Positions 55,476-63,704 of a DNA stretch of 64,000 nucleotides are shown here, piece after piece. The first letter of the stretch is position 1, and the number at the start of each line of letters is the position of its first letter. The notes beneath the pieces are model-generated. The model was given only the letters and a program-made list of their open reading frames with translations, ran no database searches and was not told the DNA's origin. The stretch spans positions 1-64,000 of the forward strand of contig CALXET010000005.1 of assembly GCA_944387405.1 (NCBI GenBank), in the 5' to 3' direction. The position numbers and the translations under genes were made by a program. The stretch is from an uncultured Clostridia bacterium. GTDB taxonomy: Bacteria > Bacillota > Clostridia > TANB77 > CAG-508.

Positions 55476-55551
55476 CGAGGTGTAGCGCAGTTGGTAGCGC
55501 GCGTGGTTTGGGACCATGAGGTCGCAGGTTCGATCCCTGTCACCTCGACCA
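55476..55551 (+). tRNA. tRNA-Pro, anticodon UGG (integration target)
   Basis: 76 bases with CCA. Acceptor CGAGGTG/CACCTCG, anticodon arm CGTGG-TTTGGGA-CCATG. Its last 12-13 bases recur at 58299 and 60170. Confidence 0.96.
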
Positions 55552-55552
55552 T
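55540..55552 (+). repeat. tRNA-Pro 3' end repeat, copy 1
   Basis: TCACCTCGACCAT, the 3' end of the tRNA with one further base. Matches copies at 58299-58311 and 60170-60181. Such repeats of tRNA 3' ends are the usual trace of site-specific integration. Confidence 0.6.
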
Positions 55553-55587
55553 CAAAACGTTGGAAACAGTAGTTTTCAACGTTTTTT
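55553..55587 (+). terminator. Terminator of tRNA-Pro
   Basis: Arms AAAACGTTG and CAACGTTTT with T6 tail. A similar hairpin recurs at 60225, past the last tRNA-end repeat. Confidence 0.8.
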
Positions 55588-55707
55588 GTTTTTATTCAAG
55601 ATTATTCATTGTTTAGTAAAATAACTAAACAAATAGCTATTTCCTATTTAAATTATTTTAAAAATATTTAGCATTATCGAGTGTTACTACGGTTAAAAAA
55701 TGAATTT

Positions 55708-55744
55708 TAAAAAACCGGTATTCAAGAGATTACCGGTTTTTTTG
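55708..55744 (-). terminator. Terminator of the secreted-protein gene
   Basis: Arms AAAAAACCGGTA and TACCGGTTTTTT, A and T flanks on both sides. It lies 60 bases beyond the stop of the leftward gene. Confidence 0.82.
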
Positions 55745-55803
55745 AGGGCCGAGTTAAATATAACTATAGTTACAAAATATTATAAAAAATTGAATATAAT
55801 AGG

Positions 55804-56259
55804 TTATTTCGCAATGTAGACAGTATAATTAACATATGCTTTTCTATAAGGTCCTGGAGGATTATTAATACTGCTAGCATCAAAATATATCTGAACCTTT
55901 TGTCCTTTTTTTACATCTGCTTTTACAACAAAAAAGTTAGATATTGGATAGTCAATATTTTCTACAGTTGTTGTACCTAAGACCTTTCCACTAGGATAAT
56001 CCCGAATTTGAGCGGTAAGTTTGATATTGCTGTATGATGAGCTGTCAGCTTTATAGAAATATCCATACATTACTAATTCTCCAGAGTTTCCTATAGTTTT
56101 ATAAGGTGTGAGATTATCATCGGTAAATGTAAAAGCATAGTCATAGTTTTTTGTGTTATACCATGTTTCATTCCCAGCAGCTAAAGCCGGTTGAACAGAA
56201 ACAGCAAAGAGTGCTACAATAAGTAACAAAGTTGTAATGATTTTTTTTATTTTATTCAT
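55804..56259 (-). CDS. Secreted protein of unknown function, probably acquired
   Basis: 151 residues with a clear signal peptide: KIKKIITTLLLIVALFAVS then QPALAAG, cleavage expected after ALA. The mature part is a beta-rich domain (DYAFTFTDDNLTPY; GELVMYGYFYKAD; YSNIKLTAQIRD; KKGQKVQIYFDASS). ATG 56259 follows AAGGAG. CGG is used in frame at 56004 (R of QIRDY), and the composition is somewhat richer in G+C than the surroundings, in line with transfer. It lies in the tRNA-Pro region. Family unknown. Confidence 0.7.
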   Translation of the reverse strand: MNKIKKIITTLLLIVALFAVSVQPALAAGNETWYNTKNYDYAFTFTDDNLTPYKTIGNSGELVMYGYFYKADSSSYSNIKLTAQIRDYPSGKVLGTTTVENIDYPISNFFVVKADVKKGQKVQIYFDASSINNPPGPYRKAYVNYTVYIAK

Positions 56260-56427
56260 AACAAGACTCCTTAGATAATAGAAATCTCGACCCTCTAAGC
56301 CCAAAAGACTTATATGAATAATAACATAAATTGTAAAATAATGCAATCCATATAATTTTTGGAAATTTTATTGAAAATGAAACTTTTTTTAAACAATAAA
56401 GTATCTAATAGTAAAAAGGAGGAAAAA

Positions 56428-56997
56428 GTGAGAAGTTTGGAATCATATATATTGGAAAGTAAAAACGGAAATCAAGAATCCTTTGAATATTTAATTAATT
56501 ATTTGCAAAATGACTTATATAAAATTGCATATACTAGATTAACGTCGATAGATGATATTAATGAAGCTGTTCAAAATACAATTATTAGAATCTATTATAA
56601 TTTAAAAAAAGTTAAAAATTATAATTATTTTAAAACTTGGGCAATAAAAATTTTAATTAATGAAATAAATAAAATATATAAGACAAATAAGAAAAGAGAT
56701 TCATTAAAAGATATATCTTATTATGAAAACACATACTTTTATAATGATATATCTCAAATGCAAAAAATAGAAAATGACATAGATTTTGATAAGGTTATGA
56801 ATACCTTAAAATATGATGAAAAGATTATTGTTATATTAAAGTATACAGATCAATATACTTTCGAAGATATTTCTAAAATATTGAGATTAAATATAAATAC
56901 AGTAAAAAGTAAATTCTTTAGATCTAGAGAAAAGTTAAAAAAATATTATGAAGAAAGGAATAAACAAAATGAGAATGAAAAAATCAAAAAAAAATAA
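56428..56997 (+). CDS. ECF-type RNA polymerase sigma factor (region 1)
   Basis: 189 residues from GTG, which follows AAAAAGGAGG; an ATG at 56359 lacks a ribosome site. Sigma region 2: NDLYKIAYTRLTSIDDINEAVQNTIIR, quoted in two parts, with FKTWAIKILIN. Region 4: LKYDEKIIVILKYTDQYTFE, then EDISKILRLNINTVKSKFFR. Its last 29 bases overlap the anti-sigma gene, so the pair is coupled. Controls an envelope or stress regulon in most relatives; the target here is unknown. Confidence 0.88.
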   Translation: MRSLESYILESKNGNQESFEYLINYLQNDLYKIAYTRLTSIDDINEAVQNTIIRIYYNLKKVKNYNYFKTWAIKILINEINKIYKTNKKRDSLKDISYYENTYFYNDISQMQKIENDIDFDKVMNTLKYDEKIIVILKYTDQYTFEDISKILRLNINTVKSKFFRSREKLKKYYEERNKQNENEKIKKK

Positions 56998-58189
56998 TGA
57001 TATATATTTAAAAGAACCAATTGATAATTTAGTGAGAGAATATTTGAAGAAAAAAGAACTCCCCATAAGCACAAAAAATGTTATAAGTGATACATGTAAA
57101 AACTTAAAGAATAAAAATAACAAAATGCCGAAAGTAAAAAAAATATTAGCTATGTCTTGTTGTTTATCTGTACTAATATTTACAATAGTATTAGCACATG
57201 ATGGAAAAATAAAAATAAAAAATCCTTTTTTTAATGAAAGCCCGGGAATTAAAACAGCAATAAATAATGGATTTATATATAAAGAAAATTTAGAGTATGT
57301 TTTTTCAAATAATGTTGGAATAAAAGTAAATAGCTTTTTTATGGATGATAATTATTTAGGAATAGAATTAAACTTGAACTTTGAAGATTTTTCATGTAAT
57401 TTAAGTGATGAAGAATTATCTAAAAATATAGAATTTGAAAAGGTACTTATTTACGATGAAAATAATAATATATTATATTATAAAAATAATGATTTTTTAA
57501 ATGAATTTGTTAAGGAGAGAAACATAGAAGATGTTGAAAAGAATACTATAAATAGTGGTTCTAATATATTTTTTGAAAGTAACTTAAATAATAGAAATCA
57601 CATTATCAATGGGGTTTATAATTTATATAGCAATAAATTTCCAAAAAGTAAAAAAATTTTTATAGAAATTGAAAATATAAATATAGAAGAAGAAAAGATA
57701 GTAAAAGGTAATTGGAATATAAGTATTGACGTACCTGAAAATATGTATGATAGAGAAATAATTACTAGTAATGTATTTAATAATGATAAAAATATAGAAA
57801 TAACGAAAGTAGTTACGTCTGAAACTAATACTAGAGTAGACTTTTATATAAAAAATATTGAAAAATTACCAGAAAATAAAAACCAAGACATTGTAGAAGA
57901 AATGATAAATGAAGGTAAAACAACCGAAGAAATTAGAAAAAAATTAGAGGAGTATAATAAAGGAGATAATAAAGAATGGTTTGAAGATGTTTATATTGAA
58001 AATGAAACTGGAAAAAAGTTTTACCAAGATTTTAATTTAATAGAAGGGAATACTATCATAACAGATAAAGAGAAAAAAGAGATAAAAGGAACGTTTACGT
58101 TATCATTAACTAAATATGACCTGAGTCGTGAATTAAAATTGCATTTTATATTTAATAATGTAAACTATACAATTAAACTAACTAATTAA
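56969..58189 (+). CDS. DUF4179-like anti-sigma factor
   Basis: 406 residues. Cytoplasmic N-terminus of about 50 residues with VREYLKKKELPISTKNVI, a membrane helix near 57-75 (ILAMSCCLSVLIFTIVLA), then a long outside domain with strands and helices (KVNSFFMDDNYLGIELNLNF is the DUF4179 core). ATG 56969 follows GAAAGGA and overlaps the sigma gene. It probably holds the sigma factor at the membrane until a signal arrives. Confidence 0.8.
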   Translation: MRMKKSKKNNDIYLKEPIDNLVREYLKKKELPISTKNVISDTCKNLKNKNNKMPKVKKILAMSCCLSVLIFTIVLAHDGKIKIKNPFFNESPGIKTAINNGFIYKENLEYVFSNNVGIKVNSFFMDDNYLGIELNLNFEDFSCNLSDEELSKNIEFEKVLIYDENNNILYYKNNDFLNEFVKERNIEDVEKNTINSGSNIFFESNLNNRNHIINGVYNLYSNKFPKSKKIFIEIENINIEEEKIVKGNWNISIDVPENMYDREIITSNVFNNDKNIEITKVVTSETNTRVDFYIKNIEKLPENKNQDIVEEMINEGKTTEEIRKKLEEYNKGDNKEWFEDVYIENETGKKFYQDFNLIEGNTIITDKEKKEIKGTFTLSLTKYDLSRELKLHFIFNNVNYTIKLTN

Positions 58190-58287
58190 TATTTTATATA
58201 AATAAAATATTGTAAGGTTATAGTTAAACTAGACTTTTTGCTAGACAATAATTATTGAGAATTAGTAATTACAAGCATTATAAAAAA

Positions 58288-58311
58288 ATGGTCGAGGTTC
58301 ACCTCGACCAT
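58288..58311 (+). repeat. Palindromic copy of the tRNA-Pro 3' end (copy 2)
   Basis: ATGGTCGAGGT and ACCTCGACCAT face each other with two bases between. The right half extends to TCACCTCGACCAT, identical to 13 bases at the tRNA-Pro 3' end. On the minus strand a T run follows, so it may also terminate leftward transcripts. Confidence 0.65.
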
Positions 58312-58431
58312 AGTAAAAATTCTATCTCACAGTATTTGTAGGTATTTCACAATATCCGAAAATATTTGAGGTAGTATTTTTTTGTCCTATTTTAATTGTG
58401 TATAGCTGACAATATTTTATGGTTGCATTAA

Positions 58432-58487
58432 AATTGCATTATAATTTTTACAATTTTCTTTTTATACGCATTATAATTGCATTACAA
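58432..58487 (+). repeat. GCATTATAAT repeat cluster left of the HEPN gene
   Basis: AATTGCATTATAATTTTT at 58432-58449 is repeated exactly at 60098-60115 on the other side of the HEPN gene. Related copies (GCATTATAATTGCATTA, about 58469-58485; TTGCATTAAAATTGCA, about 58423) lie in between. Recombinase arm-type sites often look like this, but a regulatory role is also possible. Confidence 0.55.
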
Positions 58488-58548
58488 TAAATATTTTCTA
58501 GAACTAAAATATGATATAATACGTTTGTTAGTAGAAGAAAGGGAAAAA

Positions 58549-60033
58549 ATGGAAGATATAACAGAAACTAAAAGAGAATTTATAGAAATAGTTAAATTTA
58601 TTGAAAATAAAAAAAATGACTATAATGAAAGGTTAAGAGTTTCTCTTGAAGCATTAAAAAAATACAATTCATTACCCAAGACAAAAAAAGATTATTGCAA
58701 ATTTGAGTATTATAGAATAAATAGACAGATAGGAGCATTATACTTTGAAACAAACAATCAATATGAAGATTCTGAGAAATACTTTGAATATTCTCTAAAA
58801 ATGTTTACACTTGATAATAAATTAGATTCAGAAACGAATATATGTATAACAAAACAAATGTTGGCTAAAGTGAAATTACTATTGTATTTATCATCTAATA
58901 ATACTAGTAAACTAATAGAAGCTACTAATCTATTAAATGATATTAACAATAGCATTAAAGAAAATAATATTATTAATTCTAATTTAAACCAAGGTATAAC
59001 TGAAGTACAACAAATTCTTACCAATATTGATAATATAACAACAAAAGTCACTTTTGAAATACCATATCATTTACCATTAAGAGAAGATTATAATCTTAAA
59101 TTTACTTTTGAAGAAAATTACTATAGTATAAACATTAAAAGCAAAAAATCAAAATATGGGGATTTTATTATTGCTCCTAATGCAAATATTTATATGGAAA
59201 AGGATAAATATGGTTTAATTAATAATTCTATAGTTTCCATAAATATTCCTAGTTATATTAATCCAAATGTTCAGATTAACGTGAATAAAGAAGTTGGAAA
59301 TATATTTTTACCAATAGTAAAAGCTATTGAAATATATAATTACTTTCTAAAAAATTATATAATATCTACAGGCAAATATTGGTTATCCGAGTTAAATGAA
59401 TTGATGATATTTAACTTCGAAACAACAATAACTGCTGGGAATATTATTATAAAAAATATACCTTTGAGTATCGCTAATGGTATTAAAATATCTACTTCAA
59501 AGGAAGAATTAAATGATTCTGATTTAAAAAGATTACAAGAACAATTTCGAAAATCATATATAAATATGTGGGAAATAGCCTATAATAATTCAAAATCTGA
59601 ACTTTTAATAAAAAATTATAAAGAATCTATTATTTGGATAAATATAGCTTTAGAAAATTATACTTATTTTTTTGTAAATAAAGTATTATCTAAATATATT
59701 AGTGCAGAGGAAATAGAGAATTTTATTATCGGAAAACAGGATTATGATAATTTTTATCTTAAAGATTTTATTTCTTTAAAAAATTATCAAGATGCTATAC
59801 AAAAAGGTATCATACAACCAATTCCACCATCGACATATGTAATGTTCAAAAAATGTTTCAATTATCAAACTTTTAAGATATCTTATACGCAATTACGTAA
59901 ATTAATATCTACGATAAAAGATTGCAGGAATGATATTGTTCACGGCAAAGACATTAGAAAAGATTTGAGAACTGTGGCTGAGAAGTCATTAGAAAGTTTT
60001 GAGAAGTTATTAGATGTATTTAAAGACATATGA
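58549..60033 (+). CDS. TPR-like protein with C-terminal HEPN-type RNase motif, possible defence gene
   Basis: 494 residues. ATG 58549 follows AGAAAGGG and a TATAAT at 58515; an upstream TTG at 58477 is unlikely. N-terminal 160 residues look like TPR-type helix pairs (LRVSLEALKKYNSL; RINRQIGALYFETNNQYEDS; YFEYSLKMF). A beta-rich middle is followed by a helical C-terminus containing CRNDIVHGK (near 470), matching the R-x4-H motif of HEPN ribonucleases (as in ApeA-like proteins). It lies alone between two tRNA-Pro 3' end repeats and flanking 18-base repeats. A phage-defence or abortive-infection role is a reasonable inference, not proven. Ends in TGA. Confidence 0.6.
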   Translation: MEDITETKREFIEIVKFIENKKNDYNERLRVSLEALKKYNSLPKTKKDYCKFEYYRINRQIGALYFETNNQYEDSEKYFEYSLKMFTLDNKLDSETNICITKQMLAKVKLLLYLSSNNTSKLIEATNLLNDINNSIKENNIINSNLNQGITEVQQILTNIDNITTKVTFEIPYHLPLREDYNLKFTFEENYYSINIKSKKSKYGDFIIAPNANIYMEKDKYGLINNSIVSINIPSYINPNVQINVNKEVGNIFLPIVKAIEIYNYFLKNYIISTGKYWLSELNELMIFNFETTITAGNIIIKNIPLSIANGIKISTSKEELNDSDLKRLQEQFRKSYINMWEIAYNNSKSELLIKNYKESIIWINIALENYTYFFVNKVLSKYISAEEIENFIIGKQDYDNFYLKDFISLKNYQDAIQKGIIQPIPPSTYVMFKKCFNYQTFKISYTQLRKLISTIKDCRNDIVHGKDIRKDLRTVAEKSLESFEKLLDVFKDI

Positions 60034-60097
60034 AATTATCTAATTTAATATTTGTTATACTTTTTATTTTATCTAATAATATCTATAAATACTTCCT

Positions 60098-60115
60098 AAT
60101 TGCATTATAATTTTT
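60098..60115 (+). repeat. Right-hand copy of the AATTGCATTATAATTTTT repeat
   Basis: Identical over 18 bases to 58432-58449; the pair encloses the HEPN gene. Confidence 0.6.
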
Positions 60116-60169
60116 TGTCACCTCTTGAAGATGTAGATAAATCAATACTTTCAAGAGTAGCGACTCATT

Positions 60170-60181
60170 TCACCTCGACCA
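60170..60181 (+). repeat. tRNA-Pro 3' end repeat, copy 3 (likely right end of the region)
   Basis: TCACCTCGACCA, equal to the last 12 bases of tRNA-Pro. It marks the likely right border of the accessory region; a hairpin terminator resembling that of the tRNA follows at 60225. Confidence 0.55.
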
Positions 60182-60224
60182 CTTTTTATAAGATTTATGG
60201 TAATTTTAAATAATTTAAAAGCTT

Positions 60225-60258
60225 TAAAACATTGGAAAATCAATGTTTTATTTTTTTG
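60225..60258 (+). terminator. Terminator beyond the tRNA-Pro accessory region
   Basis: Arms AAAACATTG and CAATGTTTT, T-rich tail. Similar to the tRNA-Pro terminator at 55553, which supports displacement of an original terminator by the inserted DNA. Confidence 0.7.
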
Positions 60259-60424
60259 CTTATTTTTAAATATTTTACAAAAGTGTGACTTATGTGTGAG
60301 TTTTTTTGACGTTTATTAAATTTTTAATAAATAAGTAATAATTTATTCATTTTTTTTCAGAAATTTGATATTATATCATTAGATAAAATAAGTTGATTAT
60401 AAATGAAAAAGAAAGGTGATACAA

Positions 60425-61321
60425 ATGAAAAATTATTTTAATTACGAAGGAAAAAACTGTGTAGTAACAGGAGCGTCAAGTGGAATGGGAAAAGCAACTG
60501 TAGAAATGTTAGTAGATTTAGGCGCTAGTGTATATGCATTAGATTTAAATGAATGCACAGTTCCTGGAATCAAAGAATTCTATAAGTGCAATTTAGCAAA
60601 TAAAAATGAGATAGATGAAGTATTTGCTAAATTGCCAGAGAAAATTGATTCTTTTTTTGGCGTAGCGGGTTTATCTGGGTCAAAAACAGATTATATGACA
60701 ACTTTTAATTGCAATTATACAGCAAATATGTATATAACATTAAATTATTTAAAGACAAGAATGACAAAAGGTGATGCTATTGTATTTGTTTCTTCAACTG
60801 CAGGATTAAATTGGAAACAATTCAAAAAAGAACAAGATAAAGTTGTACATGCAAATACTTGGGAAGAAGTTGAAAAAATAGTAGAGCCTTTAGCAAAAAT
60901 AGCAATGCCAACATTTGCATATATGTATTCAAAAAGATGCTTATCACAATTTGCTTGTGAACAAGCAATAGAACTTGGTAAATTAGGAATTAGAGTAAAT
61001 AATGTTATGCCGGGTTCAACAGATACAGGAATGAAAGACGAGTTTGAAAAAATGGCAGGAGGAGAAGAAGCATTACTTGCAGAAACTGGTACTGCACATA
61101 GATTAGCCTCACCTGAAGAAATGGCGTATCCAATTGTATTTTTAAATTCAGATATGGCATCATTTATTTCAGGTATAGATTTATGTGTAGATTCAGCAGA
61201 TGCGTGTTTGAAAACATTGAAAATGAAAAAAGATAGAGAAGCTGTTCCTGCAACAAATAAATTTATACTAAAATTAGCAAGTAAAATGATGAAAAAACAA
61301 TCATATTTAGAAGGAAAATAA
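60425..61321 (+). CDS. Short-chain dehydrogenase/reductase, hydroxysteroid dehydrogenase-like
   Basis: 298 residues from ATG 60425 after GAAAGGTG. Cofactor motif VVTGASSGMGKATVEML, then VAGLSGSK in place of NNAG, catalytic Ser in VFVSSTAGL, an inserted stretch of about 35 residues, and YMYSKRCLSQ with Tyr/Lys. The C-terminal 40 residues extend beyond the normal SDR core. The layout with an insertion before YxxxK resembles 3-alpha-hydroxysteroid dehydrogenase/carbonyl reductase types. Activity on steroids or bile acids is possible but unproven. Confidence 0.78.
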   Translation: MKNYFNYEGKNCVVTGASSGMGKATVEMLVDLGASVYALDLNECTVPGIKEFYKCNLANKNEIDEVFAKLPEKIDSFFGVAGLSGSKTDYMTTFNCNYTANMYITLNYLKTRMTKGDAIVFVSSTAGLNWKQFKKEQDKVVHANTWEEVEKIVEPLAKIAMPTFAYMYSKRCLSQFACEQAIELGKLGIRVNNVMPGSTDTGMKDEFEKMAGGEEALLAETGTAHRLASPEEMAYPIVFLNSDMASFISGIDLCVDSADACLKTLKMKKDREAVPATNKFILKLASKMMKKQSYLEGK

Positions 61322-61440
61322 AAAGATTTAAATCATTTAAACAATATTTTATATATTTAGATTTTAAAAATTTTTTTTATTACTTTAATTTCTTATAAAT
61401 TTCATTAGAAATAAAAGCTTAGAATTATTTACAAAAAATA

Positions 61441-61478
61441 GAGTGGCTGAAAAGATTGCATCAATTCAGCCACTTTTG
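61441..61478. terminator. Terminator next to the foreign 119-residue protein gene
   Basis: Arms AGTGGCTGA and TCAGCCACT. On the minus strand the hairpin is followed by CTATTTTTTG, so it stops the leftward gene; on the plus strand by TTTT. Confidence 0.8.
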
Positions 61479-61481
61479 ACG

Positions 61482-61841
61482 TTAGCACGTCTTAAAGAAA
61501 TTTTCGACAAGCCTATAAAGCCCGTCTATCTCACCGTGATTTATAGTATAGTTTTGAGTTTTCAAATACTTTTCCATTTCTTCCCGGAATTTTTTTGTTA
61601 TCCGAATAGATTGGTTATAGTACTTGATAATACCATACAGATCTTCACGGTACATTTTTCCATCCTCACCTTTTACAGAAAGGATGTATTTGCTTTTTTG
61701 CGGGACAAGATAGACTTGTGTGCCATCATAGTTTGTGCCAACTTTCTTGATAGCCCCTATAGGCTTTCTTTCATTTGGCTTCCGCTCGATAAGCACAGTG
61801 CTGCTCTTTTCCCACTCAAGAGAATGAAAAATTGCTTGCAT
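61482..61841 (-). CDS. Unknown protein of mobile-element type, foreign composition
   Basis: 119 residues after a strong ribosome site (AAGGAGGT). No membrane segment. Reads QAIFHSLEWEKSSTVLIER, then VYLVPQKSKYILSVKGEDGK and LYGIIKYYNQSIRITKKFRE. G+C is clearly higher than in the neighbours and CGG is used in frame at least three times (IERKP, SIRIT, KFREE), unlike native genes. I recall no family name with certainty. Single-gene cassettes of this kind are often carried by conjugative elements. Confidence 0.65.
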   Translation of the reverse strand: MQAIFHSLEWEKSSTVLIERKPNERKPIGAIKKVGTNYDGTQVYLVPQKSKYILSVKGEDGKMYREDLYGIIKYYNQSIRITKKFREEMEKYLKTQNYTINHGEIDGLYRLVENFFKTC

Positions 61842-61973
61842 TCTACAAACCTCCTTATAAATATTATTATATCACTTATTATAAAGAATTAAAATGAATT
61901 TATCGGTATAGAAAAAATATATATTATGTAACAAAAACTAAAACTAATTGTCTAATATTAAAGGAGTAGTTAA

Positions 61974-62459
61974 ATGAAAGATTTTAGTAGCATATATGAA
62001 GAATATTTTATGTTTATTTATAAATATTTATATAGCCTATGTTTAAATGCAGATTTAGCTGAAGAACTCGCGCAAGAGACTTTTTTTAAAGCAGTACTTA
62101 AAATTAATACTTTTAAAGAAGATTCAAAGATAACAACTTGGTTATGTTCTATTGCTAGAAATTTATATTTAAATTATAGAAAAAAGCAGACAAAAATTAT
62201 CTCTGACGATTATATTTTAAACAACTTAACATCGGTAGATAACATAGAATATAATTATATTACTAAAGAAGAACATAAAATAATAAAACAAAAAATAAAG
62301 TTATTAGACAATATTTCACAAAAAGTAATATATTTTAGAATATATGGAAATATGAACTTTAAAGAGATAGGTAATATATTCCATAAAAGCGATAACTGGG
62401 CGAGAGTCACTTTTTATCGTGCAAAAAATAAATTAAAAGAAGGTGAGATAGATGAATAA
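61974..62459 (+). CDS. ECF-type RNA polymerase sigma factor (region 2)
   Basis: 161 residues. Region 2: YEEYFMFIYKYLYSLC, then DLAEELAQETFFKAVLKI and TTWLCSIARNLYLNYRKK. Region 4: IFRIYGNMNFKEIGNIF, then SDNWARVTFYRAKNKLKE. Similar in type to SigX/SigV-like members. ATG follows AAAGGAG. Overlaps the anti-sigma gene by 8 bases. Confidence 0.9.
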   Translation: MKDFSSIYEEYFMFIYKYLYSLCLNADLAEELAQETFFKAVLKINTFKEDSKITTWLCSIARNLYLNYRKKQTKIISDDYILNNLTSVDNIEYNYITKEEHKIIKQKIKLLDNISQKVIYFRIYGNMNFKEIGNIFHKSDNWARVTFYRAKNKLKEGEIDE

Positions 62460-63345
62460 TAAAACATGCAATATAATAAAAGATTTATTACCAAGTTATA
62501 CAGATGGGTTAGTTACAAAAGAAACAGAAGAATTTGTAAAAAAACATCTTGAAGAGTGTGACAGTTGTAAAAAGATTTATAATAATATGAAAAATTTGAA
62601 TCTAAAAGAAGAAACAAAAAGCAATAAAAAAATTATTGATTTTACTAAAAAGTTTAGAAGAAAGTATAATTTTTTAAAAATTATAGTTATATTAATCTTA
62701 TTTTTTTTCATAATATCTTTTATAAAAAACGCAATTATTATAACTAGCCTTGTGAAAAAAGCTGATAATACATTAAATGCTAATAATTATCATTTAACAT
62801 ATTATGTATATGACATAGATACGATTCAAAAGATTGATTATTATGTTATAAATAATAGATATTTATCAAAGCAAATGACGATGGATAAAGAAAATGGTAA
62901 GACTTTAGGAATTATGACTGAGGTTTATGATGGAGAAACTTGTGATATTTATTATGAAAATTTTGCTGAATTAGAAAATCCAGAAGATAAAAAAATAGTA
63001 TTAAAAAATGTTGAATCGTTTATACCTAAATATGGATACCAGAGTGATATAAGAAATGAAGGAATAATTGATTTTGTTATAAATTGTGCTTTTTCAAATA
63101 TAGATACAGTTAAATGTAATGGTAGAGAAACATATAGATTTAAAAACTTATTCAGACATTCTTCAAATATAATGGAAACATTTATTGATAAAGATACTGG
63201 ACTTACTGTAAGGAATATAGGAGATTGGATAATGGTAGGAGATAAGGAATACAATAAAATGATGGAAGGTTATATAGAGTTTAATACTGTAACAGAAAAT
63301 GATCTAAGTGTACAAGACTCAGATGAGTATACTGTTCAAAATTGA
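62452..63345 (+). CDS. Zinc-finger anti-sigma factor
   Basis: 297 residues. N-terminal putative zinc finger with VKKHLEECDSCKK (H-x3-C-x2-C; the first Cys is CNIIKDL), a membrane helix near 79-100 (IIVILILFFFIISFIKNAIII), then an outside domain that resembles lipoprotein-sorting-type beta folds. Overlaps the sigma gene by 8 bases, so they are made together. It binds and holds the sigma factor until released. Confidence 0.85.
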   Translation: MNNKTCNIIKDLLPSYTDGLVTKETEEFVKKHLEECDSCKKIYNNMKNLNLKEETKSNKKIIDFTKKFRRKYNFLKIIVILILFFFIISFIKNAIIITSLVKKADNTLNANNYHLTYYVYDIDTIQKIDYYVINNRYLSKQMTMDKENGKTLGIMTEVYDGETCDIYYENFAELENPEDKKIVLKNVESFIPKYGYQSDIRNEGIIDFVINCAFSNIDTVKCNGRETYRFKNLFRHSSNIMETFIDKDTGLTVRNIGDWIMVGDKEYNKMMEGYIEFNTVTENDLSVQDSDEYTVQN

Positions 63346-63401
63346 AAAAAATAGGAAAATATGTTATAATAATTAATAGATATTTACGACTTGTAATATC
63401 T

Positions 63402-63423
63402 ATGCAAACATACTTGTTTGCAT
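63402..63423 (+). promoter_or_regulatory. Palindrome upstream of the foreign 69-residue gene
   Basis: Perfect 9-base arms ATGCAAACA and TGTTTGCAT with a 4-base centre. It looks like a repressor operator or a leader hairpin. The regulator is unknown. Confidence 0.45.
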
Positions 63424-63448
63424 CGGCTACAAAAAAAAGGAGGCAGAA

Positions 63449-63658
63449 ATGTCTGTCAAGGTCAGAGAAGAGTACCTGGAAATCCTGGAAGGAAGGATCG
63501 ACTATGCACTCAGTGATTGCCAGGGCGCGCCAAACGAAATCGTCATTCCGATGCTTCTTAACGTGCTGGACACGGCTCAAAAGGAGTTCCATCTGAATGG
63601 CCTAGAGCGTATGGAGGCGTGCAAATACATCACTGAGATGTACGGGTACAATTTCTAA
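63449..63658 (+). CDS. Unknown 69-residue protein, foreign composition
   Basis: ATG after AAGGAGG. Reads VKVREEYLEILEGRIDYALS, then GAPNEIVIPMLLNVLDTAQ and MEACKYITEMYGY; probably all helical, no membrane segment. G+C is much higher than the surroundings. A GC-rich terminator follows at once, so it is a compact acquired cassette. Family not recognised. Confidence 0.7.
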   Translation: MSVKVREEYLEILEGRIDYALSDCQGAPNEIVIPMLLNVLDTAQKEFHLNGLERMEACKYITEMYGYNF

Positions 63659-63668
63659 GCCAAGCACT

Positions 63669-63704
63669 GCGGGAGGGTCTAAAAAGCCCCCCCGCGTGTG
63701 TTTT
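63669..63704 (+). terminator. GC-rich terminator of the 69-residue gene
   Basis: Arms GCGGGAGGG and CCCCCCCGC (one mismatch/bulge), tail GTGTGTTTT. Confidence 0.85.

Noticed and set aside
58477..58548. Upstream TTG start of the HEPN-type gene
   Set aside because: This stretch contains the repeat cluster and the TATAAT-like box; ATG 58549 has the ribosome site.
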